A stretch of 64,000 nucleotides of DNA from Krasilnikovia cinnamomea (GTDB taxonomy: Bacteria > Actinomycetota > Actinomycetes > Mycobacteriales > Micromonosporaceae). The notes under the pieces were generated by a model. That model had not been told where the DNA came from. It did not search any database and saw only the letters and a list, made by a program, of their open reading frames with translations. The position numbers were made by a program, and so were the translations under genes. Location: assembly GCF_004217545.1 (NCBI RefSeq), contig NZ_SHKY01000001.1:2604001-2668000 (forward strand), in the 5' to 3' direction. This document shows, piece by piece, positions 44,229 through 54,902 of the stretch (its first letter is position 1; the number at the start of each line of letters is the position of its first letter).

Positions 44229-46814
44229 GTGGCGGATTCGGCGAGCCGGATTGGTCAGGCCGCTGCCCTGCATCGCCAGGCACAGGCGACCGTGGACGCG
44301 GCCGCCGCGGCGCTGCAGGGTCATCCGGCCACGGCCGCGGACCCGCGCGAGCAGCACCGGCTGGCCGAGGAGTTGCGGGCCGCCGCGCAGGAGTTGGCCC
44401 CGGGCTGGCTGAGCGCGCCGCTGGACGCGCAGGCCGCCACGACGCCGCTGGGCGGGCCGAACCCGCCCCGGTTCGTCCGGGTCGGGGTGGCGCAACCGCT
44501 GGACGACGTGCGCTTCCCGGCGATCGTCCCGCTGCTGGGTACGGGTCATCTCACCGTGGACGCGGACGCCCGTGACCCGCGGGTGGCGGGCCTGCTGCGC
44601 AGCGTCCTGCTCCGGCTGCTGGCGACCGCACCGGCGGGCTCGCTGCTGGTACGCGGGGTGGACGCCTCCGGCGGTGCCGTGTTCGCGCCGTTCTCGACGC
44701 TGGCCGACGCGGGGCTGCTGGCCCCGCCCGCGACGGACCGCAACGGCCTGCGCGACGTGCTCAGCGAGGCGGAGAAGTGGCTGCGCCCGGCGCGCGGCAG
44801 CGCGGTGCGGCGGGGACGCCGGGACCGGCTCATGCTGCTGGTCGTCGCGTGCCTGCCGGAGCTGACCGAGGGCGGCGAGCTGAACCGGATCGCCGCGCTG
44901 GCGCAGCAGGGCCCCGAGTCTGGGCTGCACCTGGTCGTCGCGGGCTGGCCGCCGCCGCCGTTGACCGCGGAGACCACTCAGGCGCCGCTGCCGCGCACGA
45001 CGATGGTGTCGGTGCGCAACCCGTACGCCGTGGTGGGCGACCCGCCGGGTGGCACGTTCGGCTCGGTGCCGGAGGCGGTGTGGCTCAACGCGCCGGTGTT
45101 CCTGGACGAGGACCCGCCGCCGCATCTGATCGAGGCGGTCTGCCAGGAACTGGCCGCGCATTCGGCCGCCGCGTCCCAGGTGGTGCTCGCCGACCTGCTG
45201 CCCGAGCCGGGCGACGACCTGTGGACGGGTGACGCCGCCGAGGGGCTCGGCACGGTGGTGGGCCACGACGGTGACACCGCGCTGACGCTGCGCTTCAACG
45301 ACCTGACGCCACACTGGATGGTGGGCGGACGCTCGGGCGCGGGAAAGACCGCGTTCCTCATCAACGTCCTGTACGGCCTCGGCGCCCGGTACGGCCCGGA
45401 CGAACTGGCGCTGTACCTGCTGGACTTCAAGGAGGGGGTGTCGTTCGCCGAGTTCGTGCCGACCCGGCGGGACCGCACCTGGCTGCCGCACGCCCGGGCC
45501 GTGGGCGTCGAGTCCGACCGCGAGTACGGGCTGGCCGTGCTCCGCGACCTGGACGCGGAGATGACCCGCCGCTCGGTGGCGTACAAGCGGGCGGGGGTGA
45601 CCCGCTTCGCGGATCTGCGGGCCGTGGCCGCGCAGGAGGGGCGGGGCCGCCCGCTGCCGCGCATCCTGTGTGTCGTCGACGAGTTCCAGGTGCTGCTGGC
45701 GGGCAACGACACGACGGCGGGCGAGGCGGTGTCCCTGCTGGAGTCGCTGGCCCGCAAGGGCCGCTCGTACGGAATCCATCTGGTGCTGGCCAGCCAGACG
45801 GTGCGCGGCGTCGAGGCCCTGTACGCGAAGCGGGATTCCATCTTCGGCCAGTTCCCGGTGCGGATCGCGCTGCCGGGCGGCGGCGACGTGCTGGAGGCCA
45901 CGAACGACTCGGCCGCCGGGCTGCCGCTGGGCACCGCGGTGGTCAACACGGCCGGTGGCCTGGGCGGTCCGCGCGGCGCGACCCGGGGCCACGAGCGGGT
46001 GGTGCGGTTCCCGGACCCGCACGCGGACCAGAACGCCCTGAGCGACCTGCGGCACCGGCTGTGGGGGGCGCGCGACCCGGAGTCCGCGCCGCCGCGCATC
46101 TTCGCCGGGTACGCCCGCCAGCATCTGGCCGACGACCCGACGTACCGGGCGGCGCTGGCGGGGCGGGCGGGTCGCCCGGCGGCGCTGGTGGGGCGGGTCA
46201 TCGACGTGCCGCTGTCCAGCGCCGCGTTCCCGCTGGACGCCTCCCCCGGCCGTCATCTGGCCGTGTTCGGCTCGAATCCGGCGGGGGCCGAGGTGCTGGA
46301 CGCGGCGGCGCGCGGGGTGGCGGCGTTCCATCCGCCGCGCAGCACCCGGTTCGTCATCTCGTCGCTGGTCGCCGAGGGTGACGAGCTGGCCAAGGACCTG
46401 GCCGACGAGATCAGCCACCGGCAGGAGGTAGTGCTGGTCGACGCGGCCGGGCTCGCCGCCGAACTGGACGTGGAGCGGCCCGGTTACCGCGTGGTGTTCG
46501 GCATGGACGCGGCCGGTCCGGGCACCCTGCCCTCGCTGCGCCGCCTGCTGCGGGAGGGTCCGGCGCGCGGGGCGCACCTGCTGTCCTGGTGGCGCGGGTT
46601 GCGCCGGTTCTCCGAGGAGACCGGCGGCAGTGCGGGCCGCGAGGACGTCGCGGGCCTGGTCTTCCTGAACGTACCGCAACAGGACGTGACGCTGCTGGTG
46701 GGCAGGCCGGTGGACTGGCAGCCACGGGCGAACCGGGCGCTGCTGCACGACCGGCAGGCGGACCGCCTGGTGACCTTCGTGCCGTTCGCCCGGCCGGAAA
46801 GCGACGAGTCGTGA
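44229..46814 (+). CDS. FtsK/SpoIIIE-type ATPase
   Basis: The 861-residue protein has an N-terminal coiled-coil-like part (residues 1-60, Ala/Gln-rich). A FtsK/SpoIIIE ATPase domain follows, with Walker A MVGGRSGAGKTAFLINVLYG near residue 370, the LYLLDFKEGVSF segment, Walker B ILCVVDEFQVLL near 485 and LVLASQTVRGV. A degenerate second ATPase-like half seems to follow (LAVFGSNPAGAEVL, with the Walker lysine lost). This two-module layout recalls T7SS EccC and DNA translocases. No membrane helix is evident. GTG at 44229 is supported by GGAGG at 44216. The next two genes are in the same operon. Confidence 0.88.
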   Translation: MADSASRIGQAAALHRQAQATVDAAAAALQGHPATAADPREQHRLAEELRAAAQELAPGWLSAPLDAQAATTPLGGPNPPRFVRVGVAQPLDDVRFPAIVPLLGTGHLTVDADARDPRVAGLLRSVLLRLLATAPAGSLLVRGVDASGGAVFAPFSTLADAGLLAPPATDRNGLRDVLSEAEKWLRPARGSAVRRGRRDRLMLLVVACLPELTEGGELNRIAALAQQGPESGLHLVVAGWPPPPLTAETTQAPLPRTTMVSVRNPYAVVGDPPGGTFGSVPEAVWLNAPVFLDEDPPPHLIEAVCQELAAHSAAASQVVLADLLPEPGDDLWTGDAAEGLGTVVGHDGDTALTLRFNDLTPHWMVGGRSGAGKTAFLINVLYGLGARYGPDELALYLLDFKEGVSFAEFVPTRRDRTWLPHARAVGVESDREYGLAVLRDLDAEMTRRSVAYKRAGVTRFADLRAVAAQEGRGRPLPRILCVVDEFQVLLAGNDTTAGEAVSLLESLARKGRSYGIHLVLASQTVRGVEALYAKRDSIFGQFPVRIALPGGGDVLEATNDSAAGLPLGTAVVNTAGGLGGPRGATRGHERVVRFPDPHADQNALSDLRHRLWGARDPESAPPRIFAGYARQHLADDPTYRAALAGRAGRPAALVGRVIDVPLSSAAFPLDASPGRHLAVFGSNPAGAEVLDAAARGVAAFHPPRSTRFVISSLVAEGDELAKDLADEISHRQEVVLVDAAGLAAELDVERPGYRVVFGMDAAGPGTLPSLRRLLREGPARGAHLLSWWRGLRRFSEETGGSAGREDVAGLVFLNVPQQDVTLLVGRPVDWQPRANRALLHDRQADRLVTFVPFARPESDES

Positions 46815-46913
46815 ACAACGAGCAGCCGTTCGCCCGGCCGGAAAGCGACGAGTCGTGAACAACGAGCAGCCGTTCGCCCGGCCGGAAAGCGACGAGTCGT
46901 GAGCGACGAGCAG
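46782..46913. repeat. Three 44-bp tandem repeats spanning a stop/start junction
   Basis: Units lie at 46782-46825, 46826-46869 and 46870-46913; the first two are identical and the third has three changes near its end. Each contains the ATPase C-terminal codons (FARPESDES), a TGA, and an overlapping GTG. The period of 44 is not a multiple of three, so each copy shifts frame. This creates two micro-ORFs (46811-46858 and 46855-46902, each MNNEQPFARPESDES) chained by GTGA overlaps to the next gene. Confidence 0.9.
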
Positions 46914-47558
46914 ACCGTCGACGAGCAGGCCGCCGACGCGTGGACCGGCTACCTCGCCGCGGCGCAGCGCCTCGACGCGGTGCGCCGGGCCGCGAGCACC
47001 GCGGCGGGCGAGCAGGCGGCGACCGTCCAGGCCGCACAGCAGGAGCTTGCGGGGGTACGGGCGCGGCTGGCGCCGCAGCACGCCCGGCTGGTCCAGGATC
47101 TCGGCGTACCCGAGATCGATCTCGCGCCGCACGCCGCGGACCAGGCGCTGGCCGCGCAGGCGATCGCGGGTGGCCCGGGTGCGGCGCTGGCGGCGCTGCG
47201 GCAGGCCCGGGTGACGGCGGACGCGGCGGACGCGGCGCTGCTGGGTCCCGGCCCGGCCACGCCGTGGCGGCCGTGGGCGCGCAACCTGCTGGTGTACGGC
47301 CCGTTCGCGGCGGCCGTCCTCCTCGTGCAGATCGTGTTGTATCTGGTCGCCCCGTCGGGTTCACTGCCCACGTACGCGCTGTTGTGCGGGCTGAGCATGC
47401 CCCTGCTGGCGTTCGGGCTGGGCTGGCTGACGCTCGGTTTCGTGTACGGGGGCGAGGGCCACAAGGTCGACCGCACTCCGCTGGTCGGTGCGATCACCTG
47501 CCTGACGCCGGTGCTGCTGACCTGCATGGGCGTGGGCCTGTTGGCGTTCTTCCGATGA
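46899..47558 (+). CDS. Coiled-coil and membrane protein partner of the FtsK-like ATPase
   Basis: The 219-residue protein begins at the GTG of the last repeat unit (SDEQTVDEQAADAWTGYLAA). About 110 residues of Ala/Gln-rich helix precede a membrane domain with three hydrophobic segments (NLLVYGPFAAAVLLVQIVLYLV; ALLCGLSMPLLAFGLGWLTLGFV, here shortened to CGLSMPLLAFGLGWLTLG; CLTPVLLTCMGVGLLAFF). It may be the membrane anchor for the soluble ATPase. The family is not recognised. Confidence 0.75.
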   Translation: MSDEQTVDEQAADAWTGYLAAAQRLDAVRRAASTAAGEQAATVQAAQQELAGVRARLAPQHARLVQDLGVPEIDLAPHAADQALAAQAIAGGPGAALAALRQARVTADAADAALLGPGPATPWRPWARNLLVYGPFAAAVLLVQIVLYLVAPSGSLPTYALLCGLSMPLLAFGLGWLTLGFVYGGEGHKVDRTPLVGAITCLTPVLLTCMGVGLLAFFR

Positions 47559-47567
47559 GGGGCTGTC

Positions 47568-47828
47568 GTGTCGAGTGTGGATGAGGTCAAGGCGAACGTG
47601 GCCGCGTCGGTGGACGGCACCCAGCGCGCGGTGTCCGGCATCCAGCAGGTCTCGGATCAGCTCGACGACGCGTTGACGCTGCTGCGGCTGACCGCGTTCG
47701 GCTCGGTGCACCCGTCGGTGGCGGCGGCGATCGCGCAGCTGGAGCAGGCGCGGACCCGGCTGGACGAGGCGGCGACGCTGGCCCGTGCGGCCATGGACAG
47801 CGCCGACGCCTACCGCATGATCGTCTGA
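47568..47828 (+). CDS. 86-residue helical protein of WXG100 size
   Basis: The small protein is almost entirely helical, with a break in the middle (RLTAFGSVHPSVAAA), so a helical hairpin is likely. Size and topology are those of WXG100-type proteins, but the WXG turn is absent and no YxxxD/E export signal is obvious at the C-terminus (AAMDSADAYRMIV). It follows the membrane protein by 9 bases and is probably co-transcribed with the FtsK-like ATPase. Substrate or structural subunit are both possible. Confidence 0.7.
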   Translation: MSSVDEVKANVAASVDGTQRAVSGIQQVSDQLDDALTLLRLTAFGSVHPSVAAAIAQLEQARTRLDEAATLARAAMDSADAYRMIV

Positions 47829-47854
47829 TGCCGAACCCTGGTTGACCTCGTCCT

Positions 47855-47860
47855 TAGCCT
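47855..47860 (+). promoter_or_regulatory. -10 hexamer TAGCCT, leaderless arrangement
   Basis: TAGCCT lies 6 nt before the GTG at 47867. It indicates that the 74-residue gene has its own promoter and is not simply the end of the FtsK operon. Confidence 0.4.
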
Positions 47861-47866
47861 GGGGAC

Positions 47867-48091
47867 GTGGAAACATCAACGCGGGTCGACGTCGACGGAG
47901 AAGTGTTCGAGATCGTGTCGTGGTCGGATCGCCCCGGCCATTACAACTACAACTGGATCTCCGGGAAGAACCCCGGCTATGGATTCGGCGGGGTCCGATC
48001 GGGCGGCGTGGAAGCGACCTTGGACGAACACATCATCAACATCCGGGAGTTCCTTGCCGGGGTCGATCCGGAGACCGGCTTCATGGAGTAG
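47867..48091 (+). CDS. Small soluble hypothetical protein, 74 residues
   Basis: The protein is acidic, with aromatic-rich segments (SWSDRPGHYNYNWISGKNPG) and a helical end (LDEHIINIREFLAGVDPETG). The composition recalls small immunity-type proteins, but no toxin gene is adjacent, so this is only an impression. Its 3' end overlaps the convergent DMT transporter gene by 11 bases. Confidence 0.65.
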   Translation: METSTRVDVDGEVFEIVSWSDRPGHYNYNWISGKNPGYGFGGVRSGGVEATLDEHIINIREFLAGVDPETGFME

Positions 48092-49058
48092 ACCTGCCGG
48101 TGGCGCGGCGGCGGAGCCGCAGCCCCTGGGCGACGGCGACGCCGGCCAGCACGACCAGGGCACCGACCGGCTGGTTCCAGTGCAGGTGTTCGCGCAGGAT
48201 CAGCACGCCGACGACGGTGGCGACCACCGGCATGAGGTAGGTCACCGACGTCGACGTGCTCGCGCCGGCCACCCGGATCACCTGCAGGTTCAGCATGAAC
48301 GCGATGCCCGTCCCGAGGGCGCCCAGGGCCAGCACGCACAGCACCACCTCGCCGGACAACGCCGTCGGGTCCGGCGGCGGGCCGCCCAGCAACGGCGCGG
48401 CGACGGCGAGCATGGCCAGCGCGATCAGCAACTGGGCCGCGGCCATCGAGACGCCGCTGCCGGCGCGCCCCGCGATGAACTTCTTCTGGTACGGAATCGC
48501 GACCGAGTAGCACATGGCCGCGGCGAAGCACATGAGCTGTCCGGTGAGCTGTGCCCCGCCCACGCCCCGCCACACGGCGAGCACCACCAGCACCCCGGCG
48601 AAGCCGAGGCCGAGTCCGGCCACCCGGCGCGCGGTGAGCCGCTCGGTGCGGAACACCAGTACGGCCAGGGGCAGCGCGACCAGTGGCGTGGCCGCGTTCC
48701 AGATGCCCGCCAGCACCGACGACACCCGTTGCTCGCCGAAGCCGAACAGCGTGAACGGCAGCACCACACCGACCAGCGCCACCACCGACAGGTGCCCCCA
48801 CAGCCGGGCGTCGCGGGGCAGCCTGTCCCGGGTCACCGCGAGCACCACCAGCAGGGTCAGCACGCCCGCGGCGACCCGGCCGAAGGTGAGCCAGAGCGGG
48901 TGCAGCTCGCGGACGCCGACCTTGATGAACAGGAAGCTGGTCCCCCAGATCACGGCGAGGACCAGATAGCCGGGCAGCCATCGGCGCAGCTCGGCGTGGG
49001 ACGGTGTACGGGAGCCGTCGGGGAGAGCCTGGATGTCAGGACCGGTCTGCGTCGTCAC
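48081..49058 (-). CDS. EamA/DMT-superfamily transporter
   Basis: The 325-residue protein has ten membrane segments in two EamA repeats. The first begins LVLAVIWGTSFLFIKVGV and the second LMCFAAAMCYSVAIPYQKKF, ending in the usual PVVATVVGVLILREHL. Such proteins export amino acids or other small metabolites; the substrate cannot be told. The GTG at 49058 is chosen. It lies downstream of folE, 73 bases away, and marks the end of the inserted block. Confidence 0.9.
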   Translation of the reverse strand: MTTQTGPDIQALPDGSRTPSHAELRRWLPGYLVLAVIWGTSFLFIKVGVRELHPLWLTFGRVAAGVLTLLVVLAVTRDRLPRDARLWGHLSVVALVGVVLPFTLFGFGEQRVSSVLAGIWNAATPLVALPLAVLVFRTERLTARRVAGLGLGFAGVLVVLAVWRGVGGAQLTGQLMCFAAAMCYSVAIPYQKKFIAGRAGSGVSMAAAQLLIALAMLAVAAPLLGGPPPDPTALSGEVVLCVLALGALGTGIAFMLNLQVIRVAGASTSTSVTYLMPVVATVVGVLILREHLHWNQPVGALVVLAGVAVAQGLRLRRRATGRSTP

Positions 49059-49131
49059 CCCTGACACTCTGCCGAAGGCGTACGACAATTTCGCGCGGTT
49101 TTCGGACCTGACTGCCGACCGGATCCGGAGG

Positions 49132-49805
49132 TCAGCGGGGCGCGTTGATCAGCATCATCGCCTCGGTGCGGACCTTGGCGTCGCTCTGGAACGCGCCGCG
49201 CACCGCCGAGGTCGTGGTGCGGGCGCCGCCCTTGCGGATCCCGCGCATCTCCATGCACAGGTGTTCGCACTCCAGCACGACGATGACGCCGCGCGGGTCG
49301 AGCTTGGTCATCAGCAGGTCGGCGATCTGCGACGTGAGCCGCTCCTGCACCTGGGGGCGCCGGGCGAACACCTCGACGAGGCGGGCCAGCTTGGACAGGC
49401 CGGTGATCCGGCCGTGCTCGCCGGGGATGTAGCCGACGTGCGCCACGCCCTTGAACGGCAGCAGGTGGTGCTCGCAGAGGCTCATCACCTCGATGTCGCG
49501 GACCAGCACGAGTTCCTCGTGGTTGGCCTCGAACGTGGTGGTGAGCACCTGCGCCGGGTCCACCCGCAGGCCCGCGAAGAGTTCCGCGTACGCGCGGGCC
49601 ACCCGCGTCGGGGTGTGCCGCAGCCCGTCCCGGTCCGGGTCCTCGCCGACGGCCAGCAGGATCTCGCGGACCGCCTTCTCGATGCGCGCCAGGTCGACGA
49701 CCTGCTCCACCGGGGCACCGGTGAGCTTGCCGTCGACCAGGCGCGCGGCCAGATAGTCGAGCTCGTCGTCAGAGTCGACCGGCTCTGTCGAACTGCCGTC
49801 GGTGA

Positions 49806-49809
<4 letters not shown>
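49132..49809 (-). CDS. folE: GTP cyclohydrolase I
   Basis: FolE converts GTP to dihydroneopterin triphosphate, starting folate synthesis. The core shows the zinc site [19 protein letters not shown] (Cys and His ligands), [20 protein letters not shown] and ECEHLC. No ATG or GTG fits upstream of the conserved-looking N-terminal [18 protein letters not shown]. The codon that overlaps the ftsH stop is CTG at 49809 (CTGA), mimicking the ATGA/GTGA junctions elsewhere, so I assign a CTG start giving 225 residues. A GTG at 49710 would give a 192-residue protein that still holds the catalytic core. Confidence 0.93.
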
Positions 49810-51848
<2,039 letters not shown>

Positions 51849-51967
51849 CCGCCCGGACCCTCCTGTATCGGCGTCCTGATCACCTGGGATGTGCCTCCGG
51901 CGCGCGCGGAGCATTGCGCCATCGGTCACTCGACGGTACACCGTGGGTGCCGCGTCCGACCCCGTGA

Positions 51968-51989
51968 GCCCGGCGCCCGCAGGCCGGGC
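51968..51989 (-). terminator. Hairpin between hpt and ftsH
   Basis: Arms GCCCGGC (51968-51974) and GCCGGGC (51983-51989) with an 8-nt loop lie downstream of hpt in its reading direction, within the 240-bp gap before ftsH. The stem is short (7 bp), so termination is only plausible. Nothing else was seen in the gap. Confidence 0.4.
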
Positions 51990-52088
51990 GGGCGGGTTTC
52001 GCGTACGCACCCCATGCCGGGCAACCGCCCTCAACCCGGACGAAACGGTGGGCGCGGGCCGGTTTCTGTGAGTCCGCTGGGAGCGCGT

Positions 52089-52664
52089 TCAGCTACGGGC
52101 GTAGACCTCGGGGCGCAGAATCCCCACGTACGGAAGCTCGCGGTAGCGCTCGGCGAAGTCCAGGCCGTACCCGACCACGAACTCGTTGGGGATGTCGAAG
52201 CCGACGTAGCGCACCGGCACGGGCACCTTGACCGCGTCGGGCTTGCGGAACAGCGCCACCACCTCGACGCTCGCGGGCGAACGGGACTGCAGGTACTTCA
52301 TCAGCCAGGACAGCGTCAGTCCGGAGTCCACGATGTCCTCGACCACGATCACGTGCCGGCCGGCGATGTCGCGGTCCAGGTCCTTGAGGATGCGCACCAC
52401 CCCGGACGACGTGGTCCCCGAGCCGTACGACGAAACCGCCATGAACTCCATCTCGGCGGACGGGCCGTGCCGCCCCAGCGCCCGGGCGAAGTCGGCCATG
52501 AACATCACCGCGCCCTTGAGCACGCAGACCAGCAGCAGGCCGCCCTCGGCGTCGGCATGGTCCGCCGAGACCTGCTTGGCCAGCTCGGCGGTCTTCTCGC
52601 GGATCTGCTCCTCGGAGATGATCACGCGGTCGATGTCGGCGTGGTACCAGGAGCCCTCAGCCAT
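52089..52664 (-). CDS. hpt: Hypoxanthine phosphoribosyltransferase
   Basis: Hpt salvages hypoxanthine and guanine to IMP and GMP with PRPP. The 191-residue protein has the phosphoribosyltransferase PRPP loop [17 protein letters not shown], the early flexible-loop motif [13 protein letters not shown] and the C-terminal [17 protein letters not shown]. The ATG at 52664 gives the expected start. It sits between tilS and ftsH, an arrangement also found in firmicutes. Confidence 0.97.
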   Translation of the reverse strand: MAEGSWYHADIDRVIISEEQIREKTAELAKQVSADHADAEGGLLLVCVLKGAVMFMADFARALGRHGPSAEMEFMAVSSYGSGTTSSGVVRILKDLDRDIAGRHVIVVEDIVDSGLTLSWLMKYLQSRSPASVEVVALFRKPDAVKVPVPVRYVGFDIPNEFVVGYGLDFAERYRELPYVGILRPEVYARS

Positions 52665-52791
52665 GGCCCCTAGCCTGCCGCATGGCGCCGCGATCGCGGC
52701 CAACGGGTCGGCGCTCCAGGGCCCTGATGCGGTCGCGTATCGCCTGGATCCGACCCGTCTGACCGAAAATCCCCCCGGATCGTGACAACCG

Positions 52792-53772
52792 TCACAGTGG
52801 GTCGGACTCCACCCGGACGAGTAGTCCCTTACGCCGTGCGACCGCCGCACCACCGGGCAGGTGTGCGGCACCCTGCCCGTGCCAGCACACGACGAGGGCG
52901 TCGAGCGCGGCCACGTGCTTCTGCGACAGCGCGCCGCCGGGCGCGCCCAGCTCGCGGGCCCACGCGTGCAGCACCCGGCTGCGCACCGCCGGATCCAGCG
53001 CGGCCAGCGCCGCCACGGACAGGCCCTTTTCCGTACGAGCGGCGGCCAGCGCCGTGGCGGCCAGCGCGTCCAGCGCGGCCGTGTCCGCCGCCAGGAGTTC
53101 GGCCGTCCGGGCCAGGTTGTCCACCACGGCCGGACCCAGCGCCGCGACCAGCGCGGGCAGAGCCTGGCCACGCACCCGGGACCGGGCGTACGCGAAGTCG
53201 GCGTTGTGCGGGTCCTCCCACGGGCTCAGCCCCAGCGCCGCGCACGCCTTGCGGGTGTCCGCCCGGGGCACCCCCAGCAGCGGCCGCAGCAGCCGGCCCC
53301 GGCGCGCGGGCATCCCGGCCAGCCCGCGCGGCCCCGCCCCGCGCGCCAGCGCCAGCAGCACCGTCTCCGCCTGGTCGTCACGGGTGTGCCCGAGCAGCAC
53401 CGCCACGGCGTCCCACCGCAGCGCCGCGTCGTCCAGCGCGGCGTAGCGGGCGGACCGGGCGGCGGCCTCGGGGCCACCGGGACCGGCCACCTCGACCGTG
53501 GCGACCTCGACCGGGTCGAACCCGGTGACGCGGCCCCACGCCGCCACCCGGGCGGCCCGCTCGGCCGAGCCCTCCTGCAGACCGTGGTCGACCGTGACGA
53601 GCCCCGCTTCCAGGCCGAACCGTGGCGCCACGAACGCGGTCGCGGCCGCCAGGGCCAGCGAATCGGCGCCGCCCGAACACGCCACCAGCACGCGGGCGCC
53701 CCGGGGCAGCCCGCCCAGCGCGGCCCGCACCGCCTGCCGCACGGCGGCCACCGGGGCCGAGATCCGCGCCAC
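52792..53772 (-). CDS. tilS: tRNA(Ile)-lysidine synthase
   Basis: TilS modifies C34 of tRNA-Ile(CAU) to lysidine so that it reads AUA. The 326-residue protein has the N-type ATP PP-loop [11 protein letters not shown] near residue 32, [22 protein letters not shown] and [11 protein letters not shown]. The C-terminal tRNA-binding domain is reduced, as in other actinobacteria. The start is GTG at 53772, 7 bases after the metalloprotease gene. Confidence 0.95.
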   Translation of the reverse strand: MARISAPVAAVRQAVRAALGGLPRGARVLVACSGGADSLALAAATAFVAPRFGLEAGLVTVDHGLQEGSAERAARVAAWGRVTGFDPVEVATVEVAGPGGPEAAARSARYAALDDAALRWDAVAVLLGHTRDDQAETVLLALARGAGPRGLAGMPARRGRLLRPLLGVPRADTRKACAALGLSPWEDPHNADFAYARSRVRGQALPALVAALGPAVVDNLARTAELLAADTAALDALAATALAAARTEKGLSVAALAALDPAVRSRVLHAWARELGAPGGALSQKHVAALDALVVCWHGQGAAHLPGGAAVARRKGLLVRVESDPL

Positions 53773-53779
53773 GGCGCGG

Positions 53780-54847
53780 TCAGCCGGCCGGCGGCAGCGA
53801 CCCGGCCGGGCCGTGCACCCGCGCCACCCAGGCGTCCGGGTCGTTCAGCTCGTCCAGCCGGGGCAGGGTCAGCGGGGAGCTGAACACCTTGTTGAACCCG
53901 GCCATCCCGACGCGCTCCACGACGCCGTGCACGAACTTGCGGCCCTCGGCGTACTGGCGCATCTTGACCTCGATGCCGAGCAGCCGCCGGATCGCCTTCT
54001 CCAGCGGGTTGCCGCTGGCCCGGCGCTGGTTGAACTTGGCGCGGATCGACTCGACCGACGGGATGACCTCGGGGCCGACACCGTCCATCACGAACTCGGC
54101 GTGCCCCTCCAGCAGCGTCATCAGCGCGGTCAGCCGGTCCAGCACGGCCTTCTGCGCCGGCGTCTGCACGAGATCCAGCACCGAGGAGTGGCTCTCCGAG
54201 TCGCGCAGCACGTCCGAGAGGGTCGCGATGCCGCGGCGCAGCCGTTCGAGGATGTGCTCGCCGCTCTGTGAGGCGTCGACGAACGCCTGCACCTCACCGA
54301 GGAAGTACCCGCGCATCCACGGAACGGCGGTGAACTGGGTGCGGTGGGTGACCTCGTGCAGGCACACCCAGAGCCGGAAGTCGCGCGGGTCGGCCTGGAT
54401 CTTGCGTTCCACCTCGACGATGTTCGGGGCGTTGAGCAGCAGCTGGCCCGGATCGTCGGTGAAGACCTCGTACTGCCCGAGGACGCGGCCGGACAGGTAC
54501 GCCAGCACCGTACCGGCCTGCACCCCGGTCAGCCGCGAGCCGATCGCGTCGGCGACCGCGCCCGGCGGATTGTCCCCGGTGATGCGGCTGGCCAACGGCA
54601 CGATGACCTGCTTCAGCCCGGTGATGTTCACGGCGGCCCAGTCCTTGCGGTCCACCACCCGCACCGCCGGCACCTCGACCTGCGGAACCAACCCCGTGTA
54701 CGCCGCGACGTGCTCGGCGGCCTCGTCGGTCAACTCCCGCAACTGCGCCACGACCTGCGTGGCCTCCTCGTAGGACACCGCGGGGCCCGACTTCGACAGG
54801 GCGCCCGCGGTGGCGGCGGCCAGGTCCCAGTCCACGAACTGCGCCAT
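53780..54847 (-). CDS. DUF2342 zinc-dependent metalloprotease family protein
   Basis: The 355-residue protein carries an HExxH-type motif in CLHEVTHRTQFTAVPWMRGY and the surrounding conserved features of the actinobacterial DUF2342 family (MTLLEGHAEFVMDGVG, GxxxxP). Members have also been called F420-linked hydrolases, but the metallopeptidase-like motif is the visible evidence. The M. tuberculosis homologue (Rv3626c) lies between dacB and tilS, as here. Substrate unknown. ATG 54847 is chosen over ATG 54880, whose extra residues are low-complexity. Confidence 0.9.
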   Translation of the reverse strand: MAQFVDWDLAAATAGALSKSGPAVSYEEATQVVAQLRELTDEAAEHVAAYTGLVPQVEVPAVRVVDRKDWAAVNITGLKQVIVPLASRITGDNPPGAVADAIGSRLTGVQAGTVLAYLSGRVLGQYEVFTDDPGQLLLNAPNIVEVERKIQADPRDFRLWVCLHEVTHRTQFTAVPWMRGYFLGEVQAFVDASQSGEHILERLRRGIATLSDVLRDSESHSSVLDLVQTPAQKAVLDRLTALMTLLEGHAEFVMDGVGPEVIPSVESIRAKFNQRRASGNPLEKAIRRLLGIEVKMRQYAEGRKFVHGVVERVGMAGFNKVFSSPLTLPRLDELNDPDAWVARVHGPAGSLPPAG

Positions 54848-54902
54848 GCCCACCACCGTACCCGCGCGGGGCCAGGGCACAGCTCCGGAGAAAACCCGGA
54901 GA

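Noticed and set aside
43530..47132. A 1200-codon minus-strand frame ending in the NTF2-like protein
   Set aside because: Only the last 180 codons, from GTG 44072 with its own -10, look real. The rest is antisense to the FtsK-like ATPase.
34716..49131. An integrative conjugative element (AICE)
   Set aside because: I found no integrase, excisionase, relaxase, replication initiator, flanking direct repeat or tRNA attachment site, so a mobile-element label is not supported.
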